Assembly: GCA_013112725.1 (NCBI GenBank)
Contig: JABFFZ010000013.1
Coordinates: 1 to 64,000 of the forward strand
Direction of reading: 5' to 3'
DNA length: 64,000 bases
Source of the DNA: Chloroflexota bacterium
Lineage (GTDB): Bacteria > Chloroflexota > Anaerolineae > Promineifilales > Promineifilaceae
In this document: in pieces, positions 35,542 to 43,858 of the stretch
How the letters are laid out: the number at the start of each line of letters is the position of its first letter
Position numbering within the stretch: the stretch's first letter is position 1
Made by a program: the position numbers and the translations under genes
Notes under the pieces: generated by a model
Databases searched by the model: none
What the model saw: the letters and a program-made list of their open reading frames with translations, nothing else
Told to the model about the DNA's origin: nothing

Positions 35542-37026
35542 ATGTCCCCCTTCACCCGATTCCGCGCGCCGGTATCCGGGCGCTCTCTCCGCAGACAGCA
35601 AATTGCCCTGGTTGTGCTGGCGCTGCTCAGTCTGGCGGGCTATGTGTGGATGGCATTTTGGTTCCCGCTGTCCCCGTTTTACCGGCAGGTACCGCTGGCT
35701 GATGTGCGTGATTTTACGCCGTCGCTGGCGGCGGGGGCAGCCTATGGCTTGCTGTTGCTGGTTTTGTATGGGCTGTATTGGCTGGCGTTTCGGCTGACGC
35801 AGCAGGGAGGGCTGCGGCTGCGGATGAGTTTTGTGTGGGGCACGGCCGTACTTTTTAGCCTGCCCCTGTTGTTTACCTATCCCTTCAATGCCACCGACGT
35901 GTTTCGTTATCTCATTCACGGCCGTATCACCGCCTTCTACCACACCAACCCTTACCTGACGCCGCCGGACGCCTTTCCCCAAGACCCTTTCCTGCCGCTG
36001 GCGGGTGAGTGGGCCGGCGAAACCTCGCCCTATGGCCCGGTGTGGGAGATGGGCGCGGCGGCCATTGCCGCCCTGACAGGCAATGATTTGTATGCGGGCC
36101 TACTGCTGTTTAAGTTGGGAGGATTAGCTACCTTTCTGTTGTGTAGCTGGCTGTTGTGGCTGCTGTTGGCCGATGCGCCACCGGTGCGCCGGGTGGGGCT
36201 GACGCTGTTGTGGGCCTGGAATCCGGCGCTGCTGCTCGTTTTTGTGGTGGATGCGCACAATGATGCCCTGATGCTGTTGTGGCTGTTGTTGGGGTATTGG
36301 CTGTGGCGGCGCGGGTATGCGGTAATGGGTCTCATCGCCATGTTCCTGGCCGTTTTAACCAAGCCGATTGCGCTGCTGCCATTGGCCTTCTTCGGGCTGG
36401 CCATATGGCGCAGCTTGCCGGGCCGCGCCGCCAGGGTCAGGTTTTTAATGATCACGGCCGTGACTACCCTACTCCTCACCTTCTTTACCTTTCTTCCCTT
36501 TGGCTCGCCTTTTTTGCTGGCGGCCCGGCTGGCGCGGGAAGCGTCCCATTACCCCGGCTTTTCGCCGGTAACGTTGATTTTGCTGTTCATCCCCGAATGG
36601 GGCGCGTTGACAATGGAAAGGTATACCCTGATTGTCAACCTGGGGCGGCTGCTCTTTTTGCTGCTGGCGGGCTGGCTAACCTGGCGCGCGTGGCACGGCC
36701 GTAACCCCCTGCGCGCCGCGGCCGACATCTTCTTTGCTTACCTGCTGACCACCCCCGCTTTTCGCATCTGGTATGCGGCCTGGCCGTTTCCCTGGCTGTT
36801 GCTGGATGAAGGGGGTCAAAAGGAGGCGGGCAGCCCAACGGTCGTCTCCTACCGGCTGCGGGTGGGGTTGTGGTTTCTGCTCACTACCCAACTGTCCGTC
36901 ATCATCTACGGTCATCTACATCATTACCGGCTGGGTGAAGCCAGTTTTCCCACCCATTTCATCGGCGTCCCTTTTACCTTTGGCCTGCCGTTTGTTTTGG
37001 CATGGCAGCGGAAAAGGAGTGGATAA
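35542..37026 (+). CDS. GT-C-type multi-spanning glycosyltransferase
   Basis: A 494-aa protein (from ATG 35542) with about eleven membrane spans and an extracytoplasmic motif LLFTYPFNATDVFRYLIHGR. Here the D and R lie where GT87/DUF2029-like polyprenyl-phosphate mannosyltransferases place theirs. HTNPYLTPP follows. It probably uses a polyprenyl-phosphate sugar to modify outer glycans. An upstream GTG at 35452 is in frame, but the extra 30 residues come from repeat-like DNA. The last codons are part of a 54-bp palindrome shared with the convergent BrkB gene. Confidence 0.8.
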   Translation: MSPFTRFRAPVSGRSLRRQQIALVVLALLSLAGYVWMAFWFPLSPFYRQVPLADVRDFTPSLAAGAAYGLLLLVLYGLYWLAFRLTQQGGLRLRMSFVWGTAVLFSLPLLFTYPFNATDVFRYLIHGRITAFYHTNPYLTPPDAFPQDPFLPLAGEWAGETSPYGPVWEMGAAAIAALTGNDLYAGLLLFKLGGLATFLLCSWLLWLLLADAPPVRRVGLTLLWAWNPALLLVFVVDAHNDALMLLWLLLGYWLWRRGYAVMGLIAMFLAVLTKPIALLPLAFFGLAIWRSLPGRAARVRFLMITAVTTLLLTFFTFLPFGSPFLLAARLAREASHYPGFSPVTLILLFIPEWGALTMERYTLIVNLGRLLFLLLAGWLTWRAWHGRNPLRAAADIFFAYLLTTPAFRIWYAAWPFPWLLLDEGGQKEAGSPTVVSYRLRVGLWFLLTTQLSVIIYGHLHHYRLGEASFPTHFIGVPFTFGLPFVLAWQRKRSG

Positions 37027-37057
37027 ACGGCCGTTTATCCACTCCTTTTCCGCTGCC
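37004..37057. repeat. 54-bp perfect palindrome joining two convergent genes
   Basis: Bases 37004-37030 are the exact reverse complement of 37031-37057, with the octamer ACGGCCGT at the centre. Both stop codons lie inside it, and both proteins end in QRKRSG. It can form a 27-bp cruciform or RNA stem and could act as a bidirectional terminator. Confidence 0.9.
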
Positions 37058-38000
37058 GCACATAAGCCACATTCAAGTGCGCGCCAAAGAGGAAGATAAA
37101 GCTGCTCACATACGTCCAGGTGAGAAAGACAATGACTGTTGTCACCGAGCCGTACACCAGATTGGTGCGCGACAGGTAAAGGTCAATGATGGAGAGAAAG
37201 CTGTCTTTCACCACTGACCAGGTGAACCCGGCGATCAATGCCCCCGGCAGTACATCGCGCCAGGAGAGGCGCCGGTGGGGCAGAAAGCGGTACAACATGG
37301 CAAACAAACCTATGCTGACGGCGACTGTCCATAATTCGGTGGTGTAGGGACGGTACGGCCGTAACTCTTCCGGGTAAAACGAATTGATAATGGCCACCAC
37401 CGTGCCGCCATACAACGAGGCCAGCAGCACCGCAATCCCCAAAAACAACACCATCAACATCGCCAATCCGCGCTGCCGGAACGCCGACCGCGACCAGGTG
37501 AGTTCCACGCCCCATACCCTGTCCATCGCCCGCGTCAGTGCCGTAAAGATGTTGGAAGCCGTCCAAAACAAAATGAGAACGGCAATGCCGGTGATGGGGG
37601 CGCGGGCATTGACAATACTCTCGATATTTTGCCCCAGCAGCGCCTGCAAACCGGGCACAATAAACTCCAGCCGGTTCATAATTTCTGACTCGACCACAGA
37701 CGGGTCTACCCACAGGCTGGCAATGGCCACGGAGAGCAAAATGAGCGGGAAAAGAGAGAAAAGGGTGTAGTAGCCGATGGACGAAGCCACCATGCCGGTA
37801 TCGGAACCAAAGGTTTGTTGCAAGGCGCTGCCGGTGATGAACAGCCAGTGACGGCCGTATCCCCCCAGCCAGCCCGCCCATTCACCGCCAAGCTGCCATA
37901 ATCGTTCGCCTTGTTTGCGCCACTCCAACATGGGCAGCAAGTATACCCGCCACCTGGTTAGAGGCACAAATGCGGCTATAAACGCCCGCCATCCTCTCAT
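37035..38000 (-). CDS. YihY/BrkB family membrane protein
   Basis: A 321-aa protein with six or so spans: MVASSIGYYTLFSLFPLILL, FWTASNIFTALTRAMDRVWG, WRDVLPGALIAGFTWSVVKD, YGSVTTVIVFLTWTYVSSFI and LFGAHLNVAY. This is the pattern of the YihY/BrkB (formerly RNase BN) family, whose biochemical role is unsettled. Starts 4 bp inside the end of the 835-aa gene. The C-terminal QRKRSG is encoded by the palindrome at 37004-37057. Confidence 0.9.
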   Translation of the reverse strand: MRGWRAFIAAFVPLTRWRVYLLPMLEWRKQGERLWQLGGEWAGWLGGYGRHWLFITGSALQQTFGSDTGMVASSIGYYTLFSLFPLILLSVAIASLWVDPSVVESEIMNRLEFIVPGLQALLGQNIESIVNARAPITGIAVLILFWTASNIFTALTRAMDRVWGVELTWSRSAFRQRGLAMLMVLFLGIAVLLASLYGGTVVAIINSFYPEELRPYRPYTTELWTVAVSIGLFAMLYRFLPHRRLSWRDVLPGALIAGFTWSVVKDSFLSIIDLYLSRTNLVYGSVTTVIVFLTWTYVSSFIFLFGAHLNVAYVRQRKRSG

Positions 38001-40504
38001 TCAACCGGCGCGACTTCAATAGTCGTCAGACTAACCCCCTCTGCGCCATCGGTCAGCGGCAGGCGCACCCCCGTTTGCCAGTTATAAAAACCGGTGTTCA
38101 GCTGATACACACCTGGCGGCGCATCCGCCGGGATGGGAATGGCGACTTTATGAATCACAGTAGAACCAACAGGCCAGGCCGTCATAGGATACAGCGAGCG
38201 GCACGGCTCACCATCATCCTGCCCCCACAACGGGCCGCCGCTGGCCGGATTAAACGCTGTGCCTACCAGATGGGTATATGTGGTCAGGCCCGCATCAACC
38301 GCGCCGCCGGTTTGATAGTAAAGCGTCAGATGAATGGTTTGTCCCGGTTGGAAAACGGCCGTGTGCAAGTCATATCCCCGTAACTGTATCTGGCCACCCC
38401 AATCAGCGGCCTGGCTAAATTGAGGCTGCGCCTCTATTGCCGGCGCCATCAGCGCGGCATATCCCAGATGATACGGCCGTCCCGCATCCCACTCTTCGGC
38501 CACAAAATCCATCCAGGGGAAATCGTCTAACAATCCGGCTAAGGACGGCCGTCCTGCATCCGGGAAAAAGGCAAATAGAAATTCATTCCCCGCCGCCGGC
38601 TGGTGCGGCGGCAGCACCAGGCAGCCCAAACCTTCATAAGCCACAAAAGCAGCAATCAACGCCCCAACCGGCTGCGGGCTGGTCTCATCAGGCGGCACAA
38701 AGTAAAAATAAAGGGGATCGGCCGGCCAATTGTTCCACAAATAATCATGCACCGCCGGCGCACTGTCCGGGGTAATGGGCAAATAGCTGGTGCTTTTGCC
38801 ATCCCCCTCACTGGGCGGCCAGGAAATTCTCTCACACCTCTTAATTTGCGCCGCATCCACATTCTGGTGGGCAACCACAATTTTCTCATCCCCCACAAGC
38901 TGCAAACCCGGCTCAAAACAATCCACATAACCCGCCGGCGGATAGCGATCATGCGCCATCCGCCGCTCTTCATCCAGAACCACCGGATTGCGGGCTATCA
39001 CATAATCATTCAGGCCATGCGTATCAATAATGGCGGTGGTGGGCAAGACCCAGCCAGGCACACCCACACCGCCGCTGACAATGATCGGATAGGTATCCTC
39101 GTCCAGCCGCAAACCCAGCTCCCGCGCCGGAAACAACTGCAATTGGTACACATGAAAAAGGGCATGTTCCTGGACGCGCACCCCCACCTCATGGTCAATA
39201 AGCCAGGCCTGCACATCATCGAAAGTCTGCATGTACGGCCGTATCCACACCGGAAAGCGATGGGCAATGGGAATATGGATAAAAAACTCCTCATCCTGTT
39301 GGTGAACCCTATTCGTTTCCTGCCAATGCACCCAGGGAATGGGCCAACTGGCCAGAATAAACAATCCCAGGTACACCAACGCCCCCACCGCATGAAATTC
39401 AAGCCGGTTAAGCAGCCACACAGCCGAAACAAAGATCAACAAAACCAACTGGCTGTAGACGCGATACTCAAAATGATCGCCGCCAATAATCAGCGTGTAA
39501 TAAGCAAAATGCGCCAACACCGTACCTACAATGACACTGTCAATCACAAACCGGCTAAAGATGAATGTTTTGACATCAGCCACCGCCTGCCAATGGGCGC
39601 GCCGGGTACGCAGCGCCTGAAACAAGAACAAAATCGCCAGGATCAGCCAGAACCACAAGGCATATTCCACCACAAATGAAAACAAATAGCGCAAACCACT
39701 TTCCGGCCAGGCGGCCACATATTTGGCTGCATATGTGTTCGGCAGCCATTCGCCATATTTCTGCTTACGCCAGAGAAAATGAACAACCACAATCAGCAGC
39801 GGCGTCAGCGTCAGCAAGGCGCGCGCCTGAAACCGTTTGTCTTTCACCTGTTCGGCAAAGGTCAACAGCGCCAGGATCAGGGTAGCAGCCACAAACAGCA
39901 GGCCATCAGGGCGAGATAAAATGATGAACACGGCCGTGACCACCAACAGCAACAACCAACGCATCGTCTTTTGGGGGAGAAACAGCCCACAAAATACCCA
40001 GGCCGTCACAAAAAAGTTAAACATAGCCGTTTCCAGCCCAGAACTGGCCCAGGCCAGATAGGTGCGATTGCTCAGGACAGCCAGCAAAACCAGCACCAGC
40101 AAAGGCAGGCGAATTTTTTGCAGCGCCGGGCGCAGTGGCATCAACAGCAGCATAGCCACCCCCAGCGCCGTCGTCCCCAGCGCAAAAACGAAAGCCACCG
40201 CATTGGCCGCAACCGGCGGCTCAACCCCTGTCAGCCGCCAGATACCATCCAGCAGCGCCACCCATAAAAAACTGGTATAACCCTCTACCGGACGAAACGG
40301 CGGCGGATTCCAGGTATAGCCAAACCCTAACTGGCTGTTACTGACGTAGCGAAAAGCAATATAGGCATCATCCGTCAAAAACCATAAAGTCCGCCAGCCC
40401 CAATAAAGCCCCAGCCCCGCCAGGGAAAAAATGAGCAAGACCGCCGCCAAATGAAACCCATCAGGCTGGCGATACGCCCTGGAAAACCGCCATCTTTTTG
40501 TCAT
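37997..40504 (-). CDS. Large GT-C-like membrane glycosyltransferase with C-terminal soluble domain
   Basis: An 835-aa protein. The N-terminal half has about ten spans and begins with FLTDDAYIAFRYVSNSQLGF (DD pair after the first span) followed by RPVEGYTSFLWVALLDGIW. This is the arrangement in AftB-type arabinofuranosyl/GT-C enzymes. From about residue 400 to the end it is soluble, and the last 120 residues (GLTTYTHLVGTAFNPASGG ... GVYQLNTGFYNWQTGVRLPL) form a beta-sandwich-like domain. It likely transfers a sugar from a polyprenyl-phosphate donor outside the membrane. The acceptor is unknown. Ends in a 4-bp overlap with the BrkB gene. Confidence 0.8.
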   Translation of the reverse strand: MTKRWRFSRAYRQPDGFHLAAVLLIFSLAGLGLYWGWRTLWFLTDDAYIAFRYVSNSQLGFGYTWNPPPFRPVEGYTSFLWVALLDGIWRLTGVEPPVAANAVAFVFALGTTALGVAMLLLMPLRPALQKIRLPLLVLVLLAVLSNRTYLAWASSGLETAMFNFFVTAWVFCGLFLPQKTMRWLLLLVVTAVFIILSRPDGLLFVAATLILALLTFAEQVKDKRFQARALLTLTPLLIVVVHFLWRKQKYGEWLPNTYAAKYVAAWPESGLRYLFSFVVEYALWFWLILAILFLFQALRTRRAHWQAVADVKTFIFSRFVIDSVIVGTVLAHFAYYTLIIGGDHFEYRVYSQLVLLIFVSAVWLLNRLEFHAVGALVYLGLFILASWPIPWVHWQETNRVHQQDEEFFIHIPIAHRFPVWIRPYMQTFDDVQAWLIDHEVGVRVQEHALFHVYQLQLFPARELGLRLDEDTYPIIVSGGVGVPGWVLPTTAIIDTHGLNDYVIARNPVVLDEERRMAHDRYPPAGYVDCFEPGLQLVGDEKIVVAHQNVDAAQIKRCERISWPPSEGDGKSTSYLPITPDSAPAVHDYLWNNWPADPLYFYFVPPDETSPQPVGALIAAFVAYEGLGCLVLPPHQPAAGNEFLFAFFPDAGRPSLAGLLDDFPWMDFVAEEWDAGRPYHLGYAALMAPAIEAQPQFSQAADWGGQIQLRGYDLHTAVFQPGQTIHLTLYYQTGGAVDAGLTTYTHLVGTAFNPASGGPLWGQDDGEPCRSLYPMTAWPVGSTVIHKVAIPIPADAPPGVYQLNTGFYNWQTGVRLPLTDGAEGVSLTTIEVAPVE

Positions 40505-40593
40505 AACCGGCTGATTATAACGTTATCAGAGCCACAAGCGCAGATTGGTACAATCTTTAAGATTGAGCCAATCTATGGTACATTCCCGCCCTT

Positions 40594-42315
40594 ATGAACC
40601 ATCCGCCAACCATCCGTGCCCCCAAATGGCACATCGCCCCCGCCATGCCCGCCGCCACGCGGGACGCCCTGGGGCACATCCACCCCGTTTTACGCCAGGT
40701 GTTATACAACCGGGGCATCACCAGCGCCGCCGAAGCCCAGGCCTTCCTGGAAGGGCGTTACCTGGGCAAAACCGACCCGTTCCTGCTGGCCGATATGGAC
40801 ACGGCCGTAACCCGCATCCAACGCGCCATCGAAAATGACGAAACCATCTACGTCTACGGCGACTTCGACGCCGACGGCGTGACGGCCACCGTCCTGCTCA
40901 CCCAGGCCCTGCGCAGCCTCGGCCTCTCCCGCCAGCAAGCCCAACCCTACATCCCCGACCGCGTAGACGAAGGGTACGGCCTCAATACCGAAGCCCTGAG
41001 CAAGCTCAAAGAAAACGGGGCCGGGCTGGTCATCAGCGTGGACTGCGGCATCCGCTCCATCCTGGAAGCCCAACACGCCCAATCCATCGGCCTGGACATG
41101 ATCATCACCGACCACCACAGCCTGGGCACAGACCTGCCGCCTGCCCTGGCCGTCATCAACCCCAAACGCCCCGACTCTGCCTACCCGGAAACGATGCTGG
41201 CTGGCGTGGGCATTGCTTACAAACTGGCCCAGGCATTGCGCCAGGCCATGCCCGGTCGCGCCCAATTTGAAGATGCCGACCTGCTTGACCTGGTGGCCAT
41301 TGGCACGGTGGCCGACCTGGCCCCCCTGCTGCATGAGAATCGCAAACTGGTGGCCGATGGGTTGGTGGCGCTGAACAACGGCCGTCGCCCCGGCATCCGC
41401 GCTCTGGCCGAAGTCGCCCGCCTGAAAATGGGCAGCCTCACTGCCGAATCCATCGCCTTTGGCATCGGCCCGCGCATCAACGCTGCCGGGCGGCTGGCCC
41501 ACGCTTACGACGCTGCCCGCCTGCTGGCAGCCAGCAACCAGGTAGACGCCCGCCGCTACGCCAACGAACTCAACCAACTCAACCAGCAGCGGCAGCGCCT
41601 CACCAGCGAATTGGGCGACCGCGCCGAAGCAATGATTGACCCGGCCGACCCCATCCTCATCACCGCCGACACCGGCTATCTGCCCGGCATCGTCGGCCTG
41701 GTGGCCAGCCGCCTGGCCGAAAAACATTACCGCCCCGCCATCGTCATGGAGCAGGGCGAGGAGGAGAGCCGGGGGTCTTGCCGCTCCATAGACGAATTCC
41801 ACATCACCGACGCCCTGGACGAGGTGGCCGACCTGTTGGTGCGGCACGGCGGCCACGCCCAGGCTGCCGGTTTCACCATTCGCAATGAGAACCTGCCCGA
41901 ATTCATGGAACGGATGCGGGCGATTGCCCGGCGGGAGTTGGACGGCCGTGACCTGGCCCCCACCCTCACCATTGACGCCGAAATTGATCTGGCCGATGTA
42001 GATTGGGGTCTCTTTGAACACCTGTCCGGCCTGGAACCGACCGGCACGGCCAACCCCACCCCCATCTTTGCCAGCCGCAACGTGGAAATCATCCACCACC
42101 GACTGGTGGGGCAAGATGGCGCCCACCTGCAATTGCAGCTCACCAGCAGGGAAGGCGCGGGCGGCTACAAGGTGCTGTCGGCCATCGCCTTTCGCCAGGG
42201 CGCCTGGGCCAACCACCTGCCCCAATACATTGACATCGCCTACACCCTCAACGTGAACGAGTGGAACGGCCGTCGGGATTTGCAGTTGATGGTGCAGGCG
42301 ATCCGTGATGCGTGA
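40594..42315 (+). CDS. recJ: Single-stranded-DNA-specific exonuclease RecJ
   Basis: A 573-aa DHH phosphoesterase: YVYGDFDADGVTATVLLTQA (motif I), LVISVDCGIRSILEA, MIITDHHSLGTDLPPALAVI (DHH), LDLVAIGTVADLAPL, GIGPRINAAGRLAHA, RHGGHAQAAGFTI (DHHA1) and a C-terminal OB-like domain. It degrades 5' single-stranded DNA in recombination and mismatch repair. Length and motifs are standard. The final codons and TGA stop lie within a GCGTGAT heptamer array. Confidence 0.95.
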   Translation: MNHPPTIRAPKWHIAPAMPAATRDALGHIHPVLRQVLYNRGITSAAEAQAFLEGRYLGKTDPFLLADMDTAVTRIQRAIENDETIYVYGDFDADGVTATVLLTQALRSLGLSRQQAQPYIPDRVDEGYGLNTEALSKLKENGAGLVISVDCGIRSILEAQHAQSIGLDMIITDHHSLGTDLPPALAVINPKRPDSAYPETMLAGVGIAYKLAQALRQAMPGRAQFEDADLLDLVAIGTVADLAPLLHENRKLVADGLVALNNGRRPGIRALAEVARLKMGSLTAESIAFGIGPRINAAGRLAHAYDAARLLAASNQVDARRYANELNQLNQQRQRLTSELGDRAEAMIDPADPILITADTGYLPGIVGLVASRLAEKHYRPAIVMEQGEEESRGSCRSIDEFHITDALDEVADLLVRHGGHAQAAGFTIRNENLPEFMERMRAIARRELDGRDLAPTLTIDAEIDLADVDWGLFEHLSGLEPTGTANPTPIFASRNVEIIHHRLVGQDGAHLQLQLTSREGAGGYKVLSAIAFRQGAWANHLPQYIDIAYTLNVNEWNGRRDLQLMVQAIRDA

Positions 42316-42352
42316 TGCGTGAACCGTAATCCGTAATCCGCGAGCCGTGAAA
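42304..42352. repeat. CGTGATG/CGTAATC heptamer array after recJ
   Basis: Seven units (CCGTGAT, GCGTGAT, GCGTGAA, CCGTAAT, CCGTAAT, CCGCGAG, CCGTGAA) overlap the recJ stop codon and end at the Shine-Dalgarno of the next gene. Confidence 0.7.
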
Positions 42353-42362
42353 GGAGATTGGT

Positions 42363-42800
42363 ATGAGAGAGTTAGGGTATGCCAGAAGTTTTAGGGATTT
42401 GGTGGCGTATCAATTGGCGCGGGAATGTGCGCAGGACATTTTTGATTTGAACAGGAACTTCCCTAAAGAAGAAGCCTATGCTTTAACCGATCAGGTTCGT
42501 CGTTCATCGCGCTCTGTTGGGGCGCAGATTGCGGAAGCCTGGGCCAAACGCCGGTATGAAAAGCATTTTGTCTCCAAATTAACGGACACCGATGGCGAAC
42601 AGCAAGAAACACAACGCTGGCTGGAAACGGCCGTAGATTGTGGCTATCTGACTAAAGAACAGGCTCGTTTACCCATACAAAAGTGCGAAAGAATCGGCAG
42701 CCTCATTAGCAGCATGATCAATAAATCAGCCGCCTTCGGCCAACCAGACCCCACCACCCTCCGCGAAGAATCAGCCCCCTACTTCACCAACCACGAATAA
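42363..42800 (+). CDS. Four-helix-bundle protein (S23 / TIGR02436 family)
   Basis: A 145-aa protein: SFRDLVAYQLARECAQDIFD, FPKEEAYALTDQVRRSSRSV, GAQIAEAWAKRR and an E-QQETQRWLETAVDCGYL helix match the S23 family first found within 23S rRNA intervening sequences and as Avd-like accessory proteins. Here it is a free-standing chromosomal gene with a good SD (AAGGAG). It has no rRNA or diversity-generating retroelement neighbour, so its function is unknown. The stop lies at the start of a heptamer array. Confidence 0.88.
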   Translation: MRELGYARSFRDLVAYQLARECAQDIFDLNRNFPKEEAYALTDQVRRSSRSVGAQIAEAWAKRRYEKHFVSKLTDTDGEQQETQRWLETAVDCGYLTKEQARLPIQKCERIGSLISSMINKSAAFGQPDPTTLREESAPYFTNHE

Positions 42801-42838
42801 CGGACTACGGATAACGGATTACGGATTACGAAAAAGGA
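42798..42838. repeat. ATAACGG/CGGATTA heptamer array
   Basis: Units ATAACGG, ACTACGG, ATAACGG, ATTACGG and ATTACGA run from the S23 stop codon to the SD of the epimerase gene. Confidence 0.65.
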
Positions 42839-42843
42839 GCAAC

Positions 42844-43794
42844 ATGAAAATTCTAGTCACCGGCGCGGCCGGATTTATTGGTAGTAATCTGGCCGAAAAA
42901 CTATTGAAAAGGGGCGACACCGTCGTCGGCCTGGACAACTTCAACGACTACTACGACCCGGCCAAAAAGCGGGCCAACGAAACCCGCCTGAACCGCTACC
43001 CCGCCTTCCGCATGGTGGAAGACGACATCCGCCACCGGCAGGCCATGTTTGACCTGTTTGAAACAGAGAAATTCGACGCCGTTGCCCATCTGGCGGCAAT
43101 GGCCGGGGTACGCAACGCCGTCAAACAGCCCGACCTGTATATGGAGGTAGACCTCAACGGTTCGCAGCACCTCATGGACGCGGCGCGGGCCACCGGCGTG
43201 GGCAACTTTGTGCAGGCGTCCACCTCTTCCGTCTATGGCAGCACCAAACAAATCCCCTTTGTGGAAACTGACCCCTGCGACCGCCCCTTGCAGCCCTACG
43301 CCGCCGCCAAACGCGCCGCCGAAATTCTGGCCTACACCTATCACTACCTGTTCCAACAAAACATCACGGTGGTGCGCTTTTTCACGGTGTATGGGCCAAA
43401 CGGCCGTCCCGACATGATGGCCTATCTTGTGGCCGAAAGCGTCGCCAAAGGGGTGCAAATCCCCCTCTATGACAACGGCCAGATGTGGCGCGATTGGACC
43501 TACGTCGAAGACATTACCGATGGCGTGGTCGCCGCCATTGATCGGCCGTTAGGCTACGAAATCATCAACCTGGGACGGGGCGAACCCACGCTGCTGGCCG
43601 ACTTCGTCGGTTACATTGAGGAATTGGCGGGGAAAAAGGCCAACGTGGTTTCCAAACCCCGGCTGGCCGCCGATTTTGTTAAAAACAATGCCGACATCAG
43701 CAAAGCACGGCGGCTGTTAGGCTATAACCCACAAGTTTCCGTGCGCGAAGGGGTGGCCCGGTTCTGGGAATGGTACGCCGCGCATTGTTCGTAA
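42844..43794 (+). CDS. NAD-dependent sugar epimerase (UDP-glucuronate 4-epimerase-like)
   Basis: A 316-aa extended SDR: TGAAGFIGSNLAEKLLKRGD (NAD motif), GLDNFNDYYDPAKKRANET, which is typical of UDP-glucuronate 4-epimerases, STSSVYGSTKQIPFVE, YAAAKRAAE (YxxxK) and FFTVYGPNGRPDMMAYL. It probably converts UDP-glucuronate to UDP-galacturonate for surface glycans. It is remote from the main glycan locus. Good SD (AAGGAGC). The stop TAA is in the first heptamer of the following array. Confidence 0.88.
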   Translation: MKILVTGAAGFIGSNLAEKLLKRGDTVVGLDNFNDYYDPAKKRANETRLNRYPAFRMVEDDIRHRQAMFDLFETEKFDAVAHLAAMAGVRNAVKQPDLYMEVDLNGSQHLMDAARATGVGNFVQASTSSVYGSTKQIPFVETDPCDRPLQPYAAAKRAAEILAYTYHYLFQQNITVVRFFTVYGPNGRPDMMAYLVAESVAKGVQIPLYDNGQMWRDWTYVEDITDGVVAAIDRPLGYEIINLGRGEPTLLADFVGYIEELAGKKANVVSKPRLAADFVKNNADISKARRLLGYNPQVSVREGVARFWEWYAAHCS

Positions 43795-43858
43795 TCCGTA
43801 ATCGGTAATCCGACGACGGATTACGGGTTACGCATCACGCATCACGGATTACGGTCCA
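43790..43858. terminator. Inverted heptamer array between convergent genes
   Basis: Units CGTAATC, CGTAATC, GGTAATC, a 6-base CGACGA, then CGGATTA, CGGGTTA, CGCATCA, CGCATCA and CGGATTA. The first three pair with later ones in a stem-loop. It contains the epimerase stop codon and reaches into the last codons of the anti-sigma gene, so it may end transcription from both sides. Confidence 0.65.

Noticed and set aside
40702-42225. A 507-codon open frame antisense to recJ
   Set aside because: It mirrors a GC-rich gene with clear RecJ motifs on the other strand; the product (Gly/Gln/Val-rich, no motif) is a codon-bias shadow.
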